Assembly (NCBI RefSeq): GCF_900100315.1
Contig: NZ_FNFF01000027.1
Location: 1 to 50,030, forward strand
DNA length: 50,030 nt
Reading direction: 5' to 3'
Origin: Streptomyces indicus
GTDB taxonomy: Bacteria; Actinomycetota; Actinomycetes; Streptomycetales; Streptomycetaceae
Shown: one piece after another, positions 7,857-16,902 of the stretch
Layout: each line of letters begins with the position of its first letter
Position numbering within the stretch: the stretch's first letter is position 1
Notes under the pieces: generated by a model
The model's database searches: none
What the model was told of the DNA's origin: nothing
What the model saw: only the letters and a program-made list of their open reading frames with translations
Translations under genes and position numbers: made by a program

Positions 7857-9647
7857 ATGGCCGAGCCCACAGGGACCCCCGCCGAGGAACTCGACGCGTT
7901 CCTCGGCGACCCCGAAGACCCCGGCGGCTGGTTCTCCTACGCGCGGTGCGTCGACCTCGACGACGAGGAGGCCTTCCCGGCCGACATCTGCCGCCGCCTG
8001 GACGACTGGGGACTGCCCGCGCACTACGTACCGGTCGAACACGGCGGCCAACTCACCGACTACGCGACACTGCTCCAGGTCATGCGCACCCTCGCCCGCC
8101 GCGACCTGACCGTGGCCATCGGGCACGGCAAGACCTACCTGGGCGGCATCTGCGTCTGGCTGGCCGGCAGCCCCGAGCAGGCCGCCGCGCTCGGCGCGGA
8201 CATCCGCGCCGGGGTGCCCGTCTCGCTCGGCCTGACCGAGCGCGCCCACGGCAGCGACCTGCTCGCCGGCGAGGTACGCGGCACGCCCGGCGCGCACGGC
8301 TGGCTGGTCGACGGCGAGAAATGGCTGATCAACAACGCGACCCGAGGCAGCCTGCTGTCCCTGCTCACCCGCACCGACCCGGCCGGGGGACCGCGCGGCT
8401 TCAGCGTCCTGCTCGTCGACAAGCGCGCACTGGACCCGGCCACCTACCGCCATCTGCCCAAGGTGCGCACCCACGGCATCCGCGGCGCGGACATCTCCGG
8501 CATCGCCTTCCACGGCGCGGCCGTCGATGCCTCCGCACTCGTCGGCACCCAGGGCGCGGGCCTGGAGATCGTCCTCAAGGCGCTGCAGCTCACCCGGACC
8601 ATGTGCGCCGCACTGTCCCTGGGCGCCGCCGACCACGGCCTGCGCATCGCCCTGGACTTCGCGTGCGAGCGCGAGCTGTACGGCCGCCGCCTGGTCGAAC
8701 TGCCCCAGGCCCGCCGGGTCCTGGGCACCGCTGCCGCCGACGTGCTGCTGCACGAGGCGCTGGGCACGGCCGCTGCCCGCCTGGTGCACACCCAGACCGA
8801 CGAGATGAGCGTGACCGCGGCCGTCACCAAGTACCTGCTGCCCAGCGGCACCGAGGACGTGCTCTCCCGGCTCACCCGGGTGCTCGGCGCCCGCGCCTTC
8901 CTCAAAGGGGTGCACGCGCACGGCACCTTCCAGAAGATCGAGCGTGATCACCGCATCGTCGGCATGTTCGACGGCAACACGCTGGTGAACCTCAACTCCC
9001 TGGTCAACCAGTTCCGTTCCCTGGTCCGCGGATACCGGCGCGGCACCGCAGACGCATCCGCCGCCACGGCCGCCTACGACCTGTCCACGCCGCTGCCCCG
9101 GCTCGACCCGCTCCGGCTGTCGCTGGTGGCACGCCGCGGCAGCGGCGTCCTGGCCGGCCTCGGGCCGTGCGTGACCCACCTGGAGGAGCAGGCCCGCGCA
9201 CAGCCCGCGCTGGCCCCGGCCGCCGCGGCGGCCCGGGCCGTCGCGGACGTCACCGACCGGGTCCACCAGGAGATGGAGCAGTGGCAGGGACTCGTCGGGG
9301 ACGTGCCGCCCGCCGCCTTCGAAACAGCCCGCCGCTACGCCCTGTGCCATGCCGCGTCCGTCTGCCTCGGCCTGTGGATGCACAGCGCGCCGCAGTTCGC
9401 CGACACCACCACCGCACCGCTGTGGCGGGACGGGCTGTGGCTGCACGCGGCCCTCGACCGGATCCTGGACCGCCTCGGCGCAGGCGGCGGCACAGCCGAC
9501 GCGGCCTACGACGCACTGCTCGAGCACATGATCACCGCCCGGCGTGCAGGCGAACTGTTCTCGCTGTACCCCCACCGACTGCCCGGGGCACCGGCCGAGC
9601 CGGTGGCCGACGCGACACCGCACGCAACGGAGAGGACGCCATGCTGA
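7857..9647 (+). CDS. Acyl-CoA-dehydrogenase-like flavoprotein, long form A
   Basis: The 596-aa protein has the acyl-CoA dehydrogenase fold (roughly residues 1-400) plus a C-terminal extension of about 190 residues. Recognisable parts are LGLTERAHGSDL, DGEKWLINNAT, the YGRRLVELPQAR flavin-domain segment and IERDHRIVGMFDGNT. In that last motif the usual catalytic Glu (as in YEGT) is replaced by Asp372. The alternative Glu of the QER type is also absent (QLTRTM). The gene starts one base after the FAAL stop and overlaps the next gene by 7 bp. It likely oxidises the ACP-bound acyl chain made by the FAAL, either alone or as a heteromer with its neighbour. Whether it is a dehydrogenase or an oxygen-using enzyme cannot be told. 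Confidence 0.88.
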   Translation: MAEPTGTPAEELDAFLGDPEDPGGWFSYARCVDLDDEEAFPADICRRLDDWGLPAHYVPVEHGGQLTDYATLLQVMRTLARRDLTVAIGHGKTYLGGICVWLAGSPEQAAALGADIRAGVPVSLGLTERAHGSDLLAGEVRGTPGAHGWLVDGEKWLINNATRGSLLSLLTRTDPAGGPRGFSVLLVDKRALDPATYRHLPKVRTHGIRGADISGIAFHGAAVDASALVGTQGAGLEIVLKALQLTRTMCAALSLGAADHGLRIALDFACERELYGRRLVELPQARRVLGTAAADVLLHEALGTAAARLVHTQTDEMSVTAAVTKYLLPSGTEDVLSRLTRVLGARAFLKGVHAHGTFQKIERDHRIVGMFDGNTLVNLNSLVNQFRSLVRGYRRGTADASAATAAYDLSTPLPRLDPLRLSLVARRGSGVLAGLGPCVTHLEEQARAQPALAPAAAAARAVADVTDRVHQEMEQWQGLVGDVPPAAFETARRYALCHAASVCLGLWMHSAPQFADTTTAPLWRDGLWLHAALDRILDRLGAGGGTADAAYDALLEHMITARRAGELFSLYPHRLPGAPAEPVADATPHATERTPC

Positions 9648-11425
9648 TCGGTACCGCGGCCACAGGGCCGCACGGAGCGTCCGCCCCACCACCGCCACCC
9701 CGCCCGCCCGGCGGCCAGGAAGGCCGGGTTGCCGCCCGCATCGCCGAGCTGGAACAGCGCCTGGGAGACCCCACCGACGCGCGCGGCGAGATCTCGTACG
9801 CGGCACTGCTCGCCGACGACGAACGCGCGCAGCTGTCCGAACCGGGCGAACACGCCCTCGACGAGCTGGCCCTGAACGCCGAGTTCGTGCCGGTCAACCA
9901 CGGCGGGCGCCTGGAGCGGATCGACACGCTGGTGCGGGTGATGCGCCAGGTCTTCCGCCGCGACATCGCCCTCGGCCTCGGCTACGGCGTCACCTCCTTC
10001 ATGGCGGCCGTCAACGTGTGGAGCTCCGGTACCGAACAGCAGCAACGACGCCTCGCCGAACTGCTGCTCGACGGCAAGAAAGTGTCGGTGGCCTACCACG
10101 AACTCGCGCACGGCAACGACTTCGTGCGCAATGAGTTCCACGCCCGCCCGGTGGACGGCGGCTACCTCCTCAGCGGCGCCAAGCAGGTCATCAACAACGC
10201 CGACCGGGCCGCGGCCTGGGTGCTGTTCAGCCGGACCAGCCCGGCCCCCGGCAGCCGCAGCCACTCCGTCGTCCTGGCCGAGCGCGACACCCTGGACCCC
10301 GACCGGTTCCAGGTCCTGCCCCGCTACGACGCGGTCGGTGTGCGCGGCTGCCACCTGTCGGGCCTGGACTTCACGGACTGCCCGGTGCCCGCCTCGGCGC
10401 TCGTCGGCGAGGAGGGCAAAGGCGTCGAACTGGCCCTGCGCGCCTTCCAGGTGACCCGCAGCGCGGTGCCCGGCATGGCCCTGGGCGCCACCGACACCGC
10501 CCTGCGCACCGTCACCGGCTTCGCCCTGGGCCGGCAGCTGTACCGCAAGTCGGTGATGGACATCCCGCACGCCAAGGCGACCCTGTCGACGACCTTCGTC
10601 GACCTGCTGATCTGCGACAGCCTCTCGCTGGCCGCGACCCGCGCCGTCCACGTCCTGCCCGAGGAGACCAGCGTCTACGCGGCCGTGGTCAAGTACCTGG
10701 TCCCCAAGATGCTCACCGACGCCATGTACGACCTCTCGATCGTGCTGGGGGCCCGGTTCTACACCCGCGAGGGCGAGTTCGGGATCTTCCAGAAGCACGT
10801 GCGCGATCTGCCGGTGCTCAGCCTCGGGCACGCAGGCTCCGCCGCCTGCCAGGCCACCATCATCCCGCAGCTGTCCCGGCTCGCCCGCCGGTCCTGGTTC
10901 AAGGACGACCCGGCACCCGCCGGCCTGTTCCGGCTGCGCGAGGACCTGCCCGAGGTCTCCTTCGACCGGCTCACCCTCGCCAGCGGCCGGGACGGCCTGA
11001 GCGCCTCCCTGGTCGCCGCCGTCGACCAACTGCCCAGCTCCAGCCCCCAGGAGCGGGCGGCGCACGGCGCCGCGCTGCACCTCATGGACGAACTGCGCCA
11101 GATCCAGGAGCAGAGCCTGGACCTTGCCCCGCAGGACCGCACCGCCCTGGCCAGCCCGGCCACCTTCGCCCTCGCCGACCGCTACGCGGTACTGCTCGCC
11201 GCCGCCTCGGTGATCGGCGTATGGCAGCAGGCCCAGGGCGGCCAGGACGACTTTCTCGCCGACTCGGCCTGGCTCGCCGCGGCCCTGCACCGCCTGGGCC
11301 GACGCCTTGGCCACGCCCTGCCCGAGCTGCCGGACACCTGCGAGACGCAGCTGCACGACGAGGTGCTGCGCCGCTTCCGCAACGCCCGCAGCTACGACCT
11401 CTACAACACCCCGCTGGCGGGTTGA
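9641..11425 (+). CDS. Acyl-CoA-dehydrogenase-like flavoprotein, long form B
   Basis: This 594-aa protein is a diverged paralogue of the preceding gene, with the same layout: AYHELAHGNDF, LSGAKQVINNAD, LGRQLYRKSVMDIPHAK, and a long C-terminal extension. At the catalytic-Glu position it has His397 (RD, seven residues, then HAGS), and QVTRSA replaces the alternative Glu motif. One of the pair could therefore be non-catalytic or chemically altered. The first ~35 residues are Pro-rich. The ATG at 9641 has GGAGAGG at 9629-9635. The tandem suggests a heteromeric or sequential pair acting on the acyl-ACP of cassette 1. Confidence 0.87.
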   Translation: MLIGTAATGPHGASAPPPPPRPPGGQEGRVAARIAELEQRLGDPTDARGEISYAALLADDERAQLSEPGEHALDELALNAEFVPVNHGGRLERIDTLVRVMRQVFRRDIALGLGYGVTSFMAAVNVWSSGTEQQQRRLAELLLDGKKVSVAYHELAHGNDFVRNEFHARPVDGGYLLSGAKQVINNADRAAAWVLFSRTSPAPGSRSHSVVLAERDTLDPDRFQVLPRYDAVGVRGCHLSGLDFTDCPVPASALVGEEGKGVELALRAFQVTRSAVPGMALGATDTALRTVTGFALGRQLYRKSVMDIPHAKATLSTTFVDLLICDSLSLAATRAVHVLPEETSVYAAVVKYLVPKMLTDAMYDLSIVLGARFYTREGEFGIFQKHVRDLPVLSLGHAGSAACQATIIPQLSRLARRSWFKDDPAPAGLFRLREDLPEVSFDRLTLASGRDGLSASLVAAVDQLPSSSPQERAAHGAALHLMDELRQIQEQSLDLAPQDRTALASPATFALADRYAVLLAAASVIGVWQQAQGGQDDFLADSAWLAAALHRLGRRLGHALPELPDTCETQLHDEVLRRFRNARSYDLYNTPLAG

Positions 11426-11482
11426 ACCACCCCTGTGGCCAGCCGAGTTGACCGACCGAGGAACCCTTCCGAGGAGCGCAGA

Positions 11483-11758
11483 ATGTCCGTTCCCACCGCC
11501 GGACGCACCACCGAAGAACTGACCGCGTGGCTGTCCGACCGCATCGCCCTCTACCTCAAGCGCAGGCCTCAGGAGATCGACCCGAGCGTGCCGCTGGCCG
11601 AGTACGGCCTCGACTCCGTCGCCGCCCTCAGCCTGTGCGGCGACATCGAGGAGGACTTCGACCTGATCCTGGAACCGACGGTCGCCTGGGACTACCCGAC
11701 GGTCCAGGCCCTGGCCGCCCACCTGGCCCAGAGCCTGGCCGAGCCGGCGGGCAACTGA
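11483..11758 (+). CDS. Stand-alone acyl carrier protein, cassette 1
   Basis: This 91-aa carrier protein has the phosphopantetheine site YGLDSVAAL at Ser45. The ATG at 11483 follows GAGGAG; the frame is open 16 codons further but that part lacks a start with a ribosome site. Its stop overlaps the PKS start by one base (TGATG), so ACP and PKS are translationally coupled. Lying between the flavoprotein pair and the KS, it most likely carries the acyl group from the FAAL through oxidation to the ketosynthase. Confidence 0.92.
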   Translation: MSVPTAGRTTEELTAWLSDRIALYLKRRPQEIDPSVPLAEYGLDSVAALSLCGDIEEDFDLILEPTVAWDYPTVQALAAHLAQSLAEPAGN

Positions 11759-14700
11759 TGGACCAGATCGCCATCGTCGGCCTCGACTGCAGGTTCCCCG
11801 GGGCGCCCGACGCGCACGCCTACTGGGAACTGCTGATGCGCTCCGGCGACGGGATCCGCAACGTGCCCGCACAGCGCTGGGACGCCGCGGACTTCCACTC
11901 GCCGACCCCGGCGCAAGGACGCGCCAACACCACCGAGGGCGGATTCATCGACGCCCCGGACGCCTTCGACAACGAATTCTTCACCATCTCACCCCGCGAG
12001 GCGGCGGCCATGGACCCCCAGCAGCGGCTGCTGCTGCAGTGCGCCTGGCGCGCCGTCGAGGACGCGGGAATCGCCCCCAAGCACCTCGCCGGCACCTCCA
12101 CCGGCGTCTACGTCGGCATCATGGGCAACGAATGGGCCCAACTGCACCTCACCGACTACGACCGGGTCAGCGCCCAGGTCGGCTCCGGCAACGGCTACTG
12201 CATGACGGCCAACCGGGTCTCCTACCACCTGGACCTCAAGGGCCCGAGCCTCGCCGTGGACACCGCCTGCTCCTCCTCGCTCGTCGCCGTGCACCTGGCC
12301 GGCAACGCCCTGCTGTCCGGCGAGTGCGACTACGCCATCGCGGCAGGCGTCAACGTGGCACTCACCCCCGCCCTGTCCATCTTCTACAACCAGGCCGGAC
12401 TGTCCGCGCCGGACGGCCGGTGCAAGCCGTTCAGCGCCGCCGCCGACGGCATCGGCCGCGGCGAAGGCGTCGGCGCCGTCGTACTGCGCCGCCTCAAGGA
12501 CGCGCTCGCCGACGGCCAGCAGGTGTATGCCGTCATCCGGGGCAGCGCCGTCAACCAGGACGGCCGCAGCAACGGCATCACCGCGCCCAACCGCTGGTCC
12601 CAGCAGGAGGTCATCGGCGCCGCCTACCGCAGGGCCGGCATCGCACCGGACCAAGTGGACTTCACCGAAGGGCACGGCACCGGCACCGTGCTCGGCGACA
12701 TGATGGAGGTCTCCGCCCTGGGCCACCACCACGCCGGGCGCGCCGCACGGCCCATGGCCCTCGGCTCGGTCAAGGGCAACTTCGGGCACACAGAGGGCGC
12801 GGCCGGCATCGCCGGACTCATCAAGGTGGCCCTGTCCCTGCACCACCGCATCGTGCCCGCGAGCCGGTTCGCGGCCGACGAGAACGAGCGGCTCGACCTG
12901 CGCGGCAAAGGGCTGCGGCTGCTCAAGGCCCCGCTGCGGCTGCCCCGCGGCACCAGCGTGGCCGGACTCAGCAGCTTCGGCATGGGGGGCACCAACGCGC
13001 ACGCCGTCCTGGAGTCCGCGCCGGCCGCGCGCCCCACGGCCGCCGAGGACGACCGGCCCCGGGGGATCGGCCATGCGCTGTACACCCTGACCGCCCCCAG
13101 CCCGCAGGCCCTGCGCCGCAACCTGCACGCCCAGGCCGACGCGCTGGGCGCCCGACGGGCCCCCGTCGGGCCCGTGGGCTGGACCTCCCACCGCGTCAAG
13201 TCCGGGCACCGGCACCGCTTCGCCATCAGCGCCCCGGACACCGCCACGCTGGTGCAGCGGCTGCGGGCCGCGGCCGCCGACCCGGCGCTGTGCGCCGCAC
13301 TCACCGGACAGGCCGGCACCACCCCGCGCACCGCGTTCCTGTTCACCGGGCAGGGCTCGCAGTACCCGCGGATGACGGCCGGCCTCTACCAGGACGCACC
13401 GCTGTACCGGCACTTCCTCGACGAGGCCGACGGCGCGCTGCGGCCGCACACCGGGCGCTCGGTGCGCGACCTCGTGTTGAGCGGGGAGGAGTCGGTGCAC
13501 CTGACGCGGTGGGCCCAGCCCGCCCTGTTCGCCGTGGGCTATGCACTGGGCCGCACGCTGCAGGAACTGGGCGTGCAGCCCAGTCTGCTGCTCGGCCACA
13601 GCGTCGGCGAGTACGCGGCGGCCTGCCTGGCCGGCGTCTTCCCGCTGGACGCGGCCGCGCGGCTGATCACCGCCCGGGGCGCGCTGATGCAGCAACTGCC
13701 CGACGGCGGCGGCATGCTGGCGGTCCTGGCCGGCCGCGACGAACTCGCCGCGCACCTCCAGGACGAGCCGGAGGTCACCGTCGCCGTCGTCAACGGGCCG
13801 CGCGCCACGGTGTTGTCCGGCACCACGACGGCGCTTAACCGGGTGGCCCAGAGCTGCGAACGAGACCACCTGCGCACCCGGATGCTGCGCGTCTCGCACG
13901 CCTTCCACTCGCCCCTGATGGACCCCATGCTGGACGACTTCGCCGAGATCGCCCGCGAGGTCGGCGGGGCAGTGCCGCAGCTGCCGCTGTACTCCACGCT
14001 GCACGGCAGGCTCCTGGACGGCGAGGCGATGGACGCCGACTACTGGGTGGCGCACATCCGCCGCCCGGTGCTGTTCGCCGACGCGTTCACCGCGGCGGGG
14101 GCGGCCGCGCCCAGCCACACCGTGGAGGTCGGACCGTCGCCGCTGCTGTCCTCGCTGACCCGCAGACTGCCCCCGCCGGCCGGCGGGATTCGGCCGGTGG
14201 CCACCGCGCCGGTGCGCGCAGCGGACTCCGGCGGCCAGGACCTGGCGGACACCGTGGCCGAGCTGTACCGGGGCGGCCTGGACCCGCGCTGGGACACCCT
14301 CTACCCGGCCCGCGACCAAAGGCCGTACCGGCTGGGCCCGTACGCCTTCAACGACGAGCACCGGTACTGGACCCAAGGCCCGGCCCGCCGCCCCGGCGCG
14401 GCGCCGCCCGCCGCGCCCGCCGCGCCCGCCCCGCCGGCCCCGAGCGCCCAGGACAGCGCGGTGCTCGTCCTGGAACGCCCCGCGCCGACCGACCCGGTCA
14501 CCGAGACCGCCCTCACCGCCCTCGCACAGGTCGGCGGCTACGAGGTCTCCGAACTCGGCCCGCTGCTGCGGCTCTATGAGGACCTGGGCTTCGACTCCGT
14601 GATGGTCATGGAGCTCAAAAAGCGCCTGGAGGAACGCCTGCCCGCGCTCGCGGCCCTGACGGTGCAGGACCTGCTGCCCCGCCTGGCGTCGGTCGGTGAC

Positions 14701-14766
14701 CTCGTGGCGTTCTTGCGGGAGTACTGCGCGCCTGCGCCCGACAGCACCCAGGAGAGGACAGCATGA
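11758..14766 (+). CDS. Single-module type I PKS, KS-AT-ACP
   Basis: The 1002-aa synthase begins with a KS (about 1-425) with DTACSSSL Cys171, EGHGTGT His306 and KGNFGH His344. It is followed by a linker and an AT (about 520-835) with GHSVGEY Ser615 and the HAFH motif (714-717), which predicts malonyl-CoA. An Ala/Pro linker precedes the ACP with LGFDSVMVMEL Ser947. There is no KR, DH, ER or TE. One extension of an ACP-bound fatty acyl group would give a beta-ketoacyl-ACP, the substrate expected for acyl-tetronate closure. The KS signature EGHGTGTVLGDMME departs from the common EAHGTGTxLGDPIE, suggesting a distinct clade. Iterative use is possible but unreduced chains would be unusual. Confidence 0.95.
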   Translation: MDQIAIVGLDCRFPGAPDAHAYWELLMRSGDGIRNVPAQRWDAADFHSPTPAQGRANTTEGGFIDAPDAFDNEFFTISPREAAAMDPQQRLLLQCAWRAVEDAGIAPKHLAGTSTGVYVGIMGNEWAQLHLTDYDRVSAQVGSGNGYCMTANRVSYHLDLKGPSLAVDTACSSSLVAVHLAGNALLSGECDYAIAAGVNVALTPALSIFYNQAGLSAPDGRCKPFSAAADGIGRGEGVGAVVLRRLKDALADGQQVYAVIRGSAVNQDGRSNGITAPNRWSQQEVIGAAYRRAGIAPDQVDFTEGHGTGTVLGDMMEVSALGHHHAGRAARPMALGSVKGNFGHTEGAAGIAGLIKVALSLHHRIVPASRFAADENERLDLRGKGLRLLKAPLRLPRGTSVAGLSSFGMGGTNAHAVLESAPAARPTAAEDDRPRGIGHALYTLTAPSPQALRRNLHAQADALGARRAPVGPVGWTSHRVKSGHRHRFAISAPDTATLVQRLRAAAADPALCAALTGQAGTTPRTAFLFTGQGSQYPRMTAGLYQDAPLYRHFLDEADGALRPHTGRSVRDLVLSGEESVHLTRWAQPALFAVGYALGRTLQELGVQPSLLLGHSVGEYAAACLAGVFPLDAAARLITARGALMQQLPDGGGMLAVLAGRDELAAHLQDEPEVTVAVVNGPRATVLSGTTTALNRVAQSCERDHLRTRMLRVSHAFHSPLMDPMLDDFAEIAREVGGAVPQLPLYSTLHGRLLDGEAMDADYWVAHIRRPVLFADAFTAAGAAAPSHTVEVGPSPLLSSLTRRLPPPAGGIRPVATAPVRAADSGGQDLADTVAELYRGGLDPRWDTLYPARDQRPYRLGPYAFNDEHRYWTQGPARRPGAAPPAAPAAPAPPAPSAQDSAVLVLERPAPTDPVTETALTALAQVGGYEVSELGPLLRLYEDLGFDSVMVMELKKRLEERLPALAALTVQDLLPRLASVGDLVAFLREYCAPAPDSTQERTA

Positions 14767-15797
14767 GCGACCATCCGCACGCCCCCGAGGTCCACCTCGC
14801 CTCCGTCGGCACGGCCCTGCCCGGCGACCCGGTCGACAATGCCGAGCTGGCCCGGGTGCTGGGCGCGAACGAGGAATGGATCGAGATGTTCATCGGCACC
14901 AGGACCCGGCACTTCGCCCGGGACCTGAAGACCGGCACGGTGCGCTGGTCGCTGGCCGACCTGTGCGCGCAGGCGGCCGAACGCGCCCTCGCCGCCGCCG
15001 ACGTGGACCCGGGCGACCTCGACTTCGTCGTCCTGGGCACCGCCACCCCGGACACCCTGATGCCCGCCACCGTCAACAACGTCGTCGACCTGCTCGGCCT
15101 CGACCAAGTGCCCACGTTCCAGCTGCAGTCCGGCTGCGCCGGTGCGGTGCAGGCACTCAGCCTGGGCCGCACCCTCATCGCGTCCGGCGAGTACCGCACC
15201 GGCCTGGTCATCGGCGGCGACGTGTGCAGCAAGCACCTCGACGTCGACCGGGACCTCACCAAGGCGGCCCCCAGCGACCTGGTCAACTTCGTGCTGTTCG
15301 GCGACGGCGCGGGCGCCGCCGTCCTCACCGACGAGCCGCGCGGCGCCCGCGTGGTGCTGCGCCACGTCCTCAACCGCTTCACCGGCCTGGGCCGCACGCC
15401 CGGCCAGGTCATCGAATGGTTCGGTCTCGCCGACCGTCACGACGACCGGCAGGCCCTCACCGAGGACTACAAGGCCATCGAGGAACACGTCCCGGTGATG
15501 GCCGTGGAGATCCTGTGGGAGCTGCTCGGCGAACTCGACTGGAGCCGGCAGGAGGTGGACTACATCCTGCCGCCGCAGCTGTCCGGCCGCATGACCCGCA
15601 AGATCACCGAACAGCTCAACGTGCCCACGGCCGTCGAGATCTCCTGCGTCGCCGACACCGGCAACAACGGCAACGCGCTGCCCTTCCTGCAGATCGAGCG
15701 GCTCCTGGAGAAGATGTCGGACGGCCAGAAGGCGCTCGCCGTCGCCATCGAGTCCAGCAAGTGGATCAAAGCCGGCTTCGCCCTGGAGAAGATATGA
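14763..15797 (+). CDS. KASIII-like tetronate-forming enzyme (RkD/Agg3/AbyA1 type)
   Basis: The 344-aa protein has the FabH/KASIII fold: WIEMFIGTRTRHF near the N-terminus, nucleophile Cys125 in LQSGCAGAV, GDGAGAAVL, and C-terminal TGNNGNALPF (Asn301/302). The catalytic His of the usual PHQAN loop is replaced: the sequence reads ILPPQLSG with Pro271. In known tetronate pathways such enzymes join a beta-ketoacyl thioester to glyceryl-ACP by C-C and C-O bond formation. The gene overlaps the PKS stop and the following ACP start as ATGA at both ends. Ordinary fatty acid initiation is unlikely given the context and the altered loop. Confidence 0.88.
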   Translation: MSDHPHAPEVHLASVGTALPGDPVDNAELARVLGANEEWIEMFIGTRTRHFARDLKTGTVRWSLADLCAQAAERALAAADVDPGDLDFVVLGTATPDTLMPATVNNVVDLLGLDQVPTFQLQSGCAGAVQALSLGRTLIASGEYRTGLVIGGDVCSKHLDVDRDLTKAAPSDLVNFVLFGDGAGAAVLTDEPRGARVVLRHVLNRFTGLGRTPGQVIEWFGLADRHDDRQALTEDYKAIEEHVPVMAVEILWELLGELDWSRQEVDYILPPQLSGRMTRKITEQLNVPTAVEISCVADTGNNGNALPFLQIERLLEKMSDGQKALAVAIESSKWIKAGFALEKI

Positions 15798-16039
15798 CCA
15801 CCCCCCACCCCGCCTACAGCCTGGCCGACTTCGTCACCACCGTCCGCGACGAACTGGGCCTGCCCGTCACCGACCAGCAGGTCGCCGCCGACTTCGACGA
15901 ACTGCCCGAGTGGGACTCGCTTCACCTGCTCAAACTCGTCACCGCGGTGGAGGGGGCCACCGGCCGCACCGTCCCCGTCGGCCGCGTCCTGGAAGCGCGC
16001 AGCCTGCGCCAGTTCTACGAACTGGCGGTCCCCGCATGA
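15794..16039 (+). CDS. Acyl carrier protein for glycerate
   Basis: This 81-aa ACP has Ser42 in PEWDSLHLLKL, the D-S-L form typical of small discrete carriers in glyceryl- and hydroxymalonyl-type systems. It overlaps the genes on both sides by ATGA, so KASIII, ACP and the E2-like acyltransferase are translated as a unit. By position and by analogy with abyssomicin and agglomerin clusters it should be the carrier loaded with glycerate by the FkbH-like protein. Confidence 0.9.
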   Translation: MTTPHPAYSLADFVTTVRDELGLPVTDQQVAADFDELPEWDSLHLLKLVTAVEGATGRTVPVGRVLEARSLRQFYELAVPA

Positions 16040-16902
16040 CGCCCGCGCCGCGGCCCCACCCCGAACACCGCCGCCGCCACACCCTGTACTTCCTGGAGTG
16101 GGCGGCCGCGCAGCGGCCCGTACACCTGGACACCGAGATCGACATGACCCGGATCCAGGCACACCGGGCCGCCGCCCGCGCCGCCGGCACCCGCTACTCC
16201 GTCGTCAGCTACCTGCTGCACGCGACCGGACGCGCCCTGGCCCGCCACCCCGAGGCCAACGCGGTCATGGCGCCCGGCTGGCCGTCGCTCCTGCGCCGCC
16301 CCCGGACCCTGCGGTTCGACTCGGTGACCGCGAAACTGGCCCTGGACCGCACCGTGGGCGGAGAACGCACCGTGCTGTCCGCCCTGGTGGCCCGACTGGA
16401 ACAGCTCTCCCTCGACCAGGTGCAGCAGCGGGTGGACCGCTACCGGGGCCCGCACAGCGCCGTACTGCCGGAGTTCGACGGGGTGCGGATGCTCGGACGG
16501 CTGCCCGTCCCGCTGGGCCGGGCCGTCTTCGCGGCGGCCCTGCGCATCCCGCGCCGCCGCCCGCAGGTCTTCGGCACCGTCTCGGTCAGCTCCCTGGGCC
16601 ACGGCTCCGTCGACGGCTTCCACTCCGCAGGCGGCACCGCGGTCACCCTCTGCGCGGGACGGGTCCTGGACCGCGCCGTCGTGCGGGACGGGCACGTCGT
16701 GACGGCGCCGATCATGCGACTCGGGCTCACTTTCGACCACCGGGTGATCGACGGGGCGGCCGCCGCCGACCTGCTCGACGATCTCCGGCAGACCATGGAG
16801 GACTTCGATGACGGCTCCAGGGAAACCCTCCCCGAGCCGGACGTTCGGCGAGCCGATCCTGATCACCGGGCCACGCGGGGACTGGAACGCCGTCCGGCGT
16901 GA
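16036..16902 (+). CDS. 2-oxoacid dehydrogenase E2-like acyltransferase (AbyA4/Agg4 type)
   Basis: The 288-aa protein consists only of the catalytic domain of the E2/chloramphenicol-acetyltransferase family. The catalytic motif is DHRVIDG with His235 and Asp239. There is no lipoyl domain and no E3-binding domain, so it is not part of a 2-oxoacid dehydrogenase complex. In known tetronate clusters the homologue acetylates the primary alcohol of the 5-hydroxymethyl tetronate, preparing it for elimination to an exocyclic methylene. The start is ATG in an ATGA overlap. The last 95 bp (a charged tail after the E2 core) overlap the PPTase gene in another frame. Confidence 0.88.
   Translation: MTPAPRPHPEHRRRHTLYFLEWAAAQRPVHLDTEIDMTRIQAHRAAARAAGTRYSVVSYLLHATGRALARHPEANAVMAPGWPSLLRRPRTLRFDSVTAKLALDRTVGGERTVLSALVARLEQLSLDQVQQRVDRYRGPHSAVLPEFDGVRMLGRLPVPLGRAVFAAALRIPRRRPQVFGTVSVSSLGHGSVDGFHSAGGTAVTLCAGRVLDRAVVRDGHVVTAPIMRLGLTFDHRVIDGAAAADLLDDLRQTMEDFDDGSRETLPEPDVRRADPDHRATRGLERRPA

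Noticed and set aside
11758..14766. Spirotetronate or polyether tetronate cluster
   Set aside because: Only one KS-AT-ACP module and no reductive domains or Diels-Alderase-like genes are seen; the long modular PKS needed is absent from the window.
16036..16902. Component of a 2-oxoacid dehydrogenase complex
   Set aside because: There is no lipoyl or E3-binding domain and no E1/E3 gene beside it; the context is a tetronate operon.
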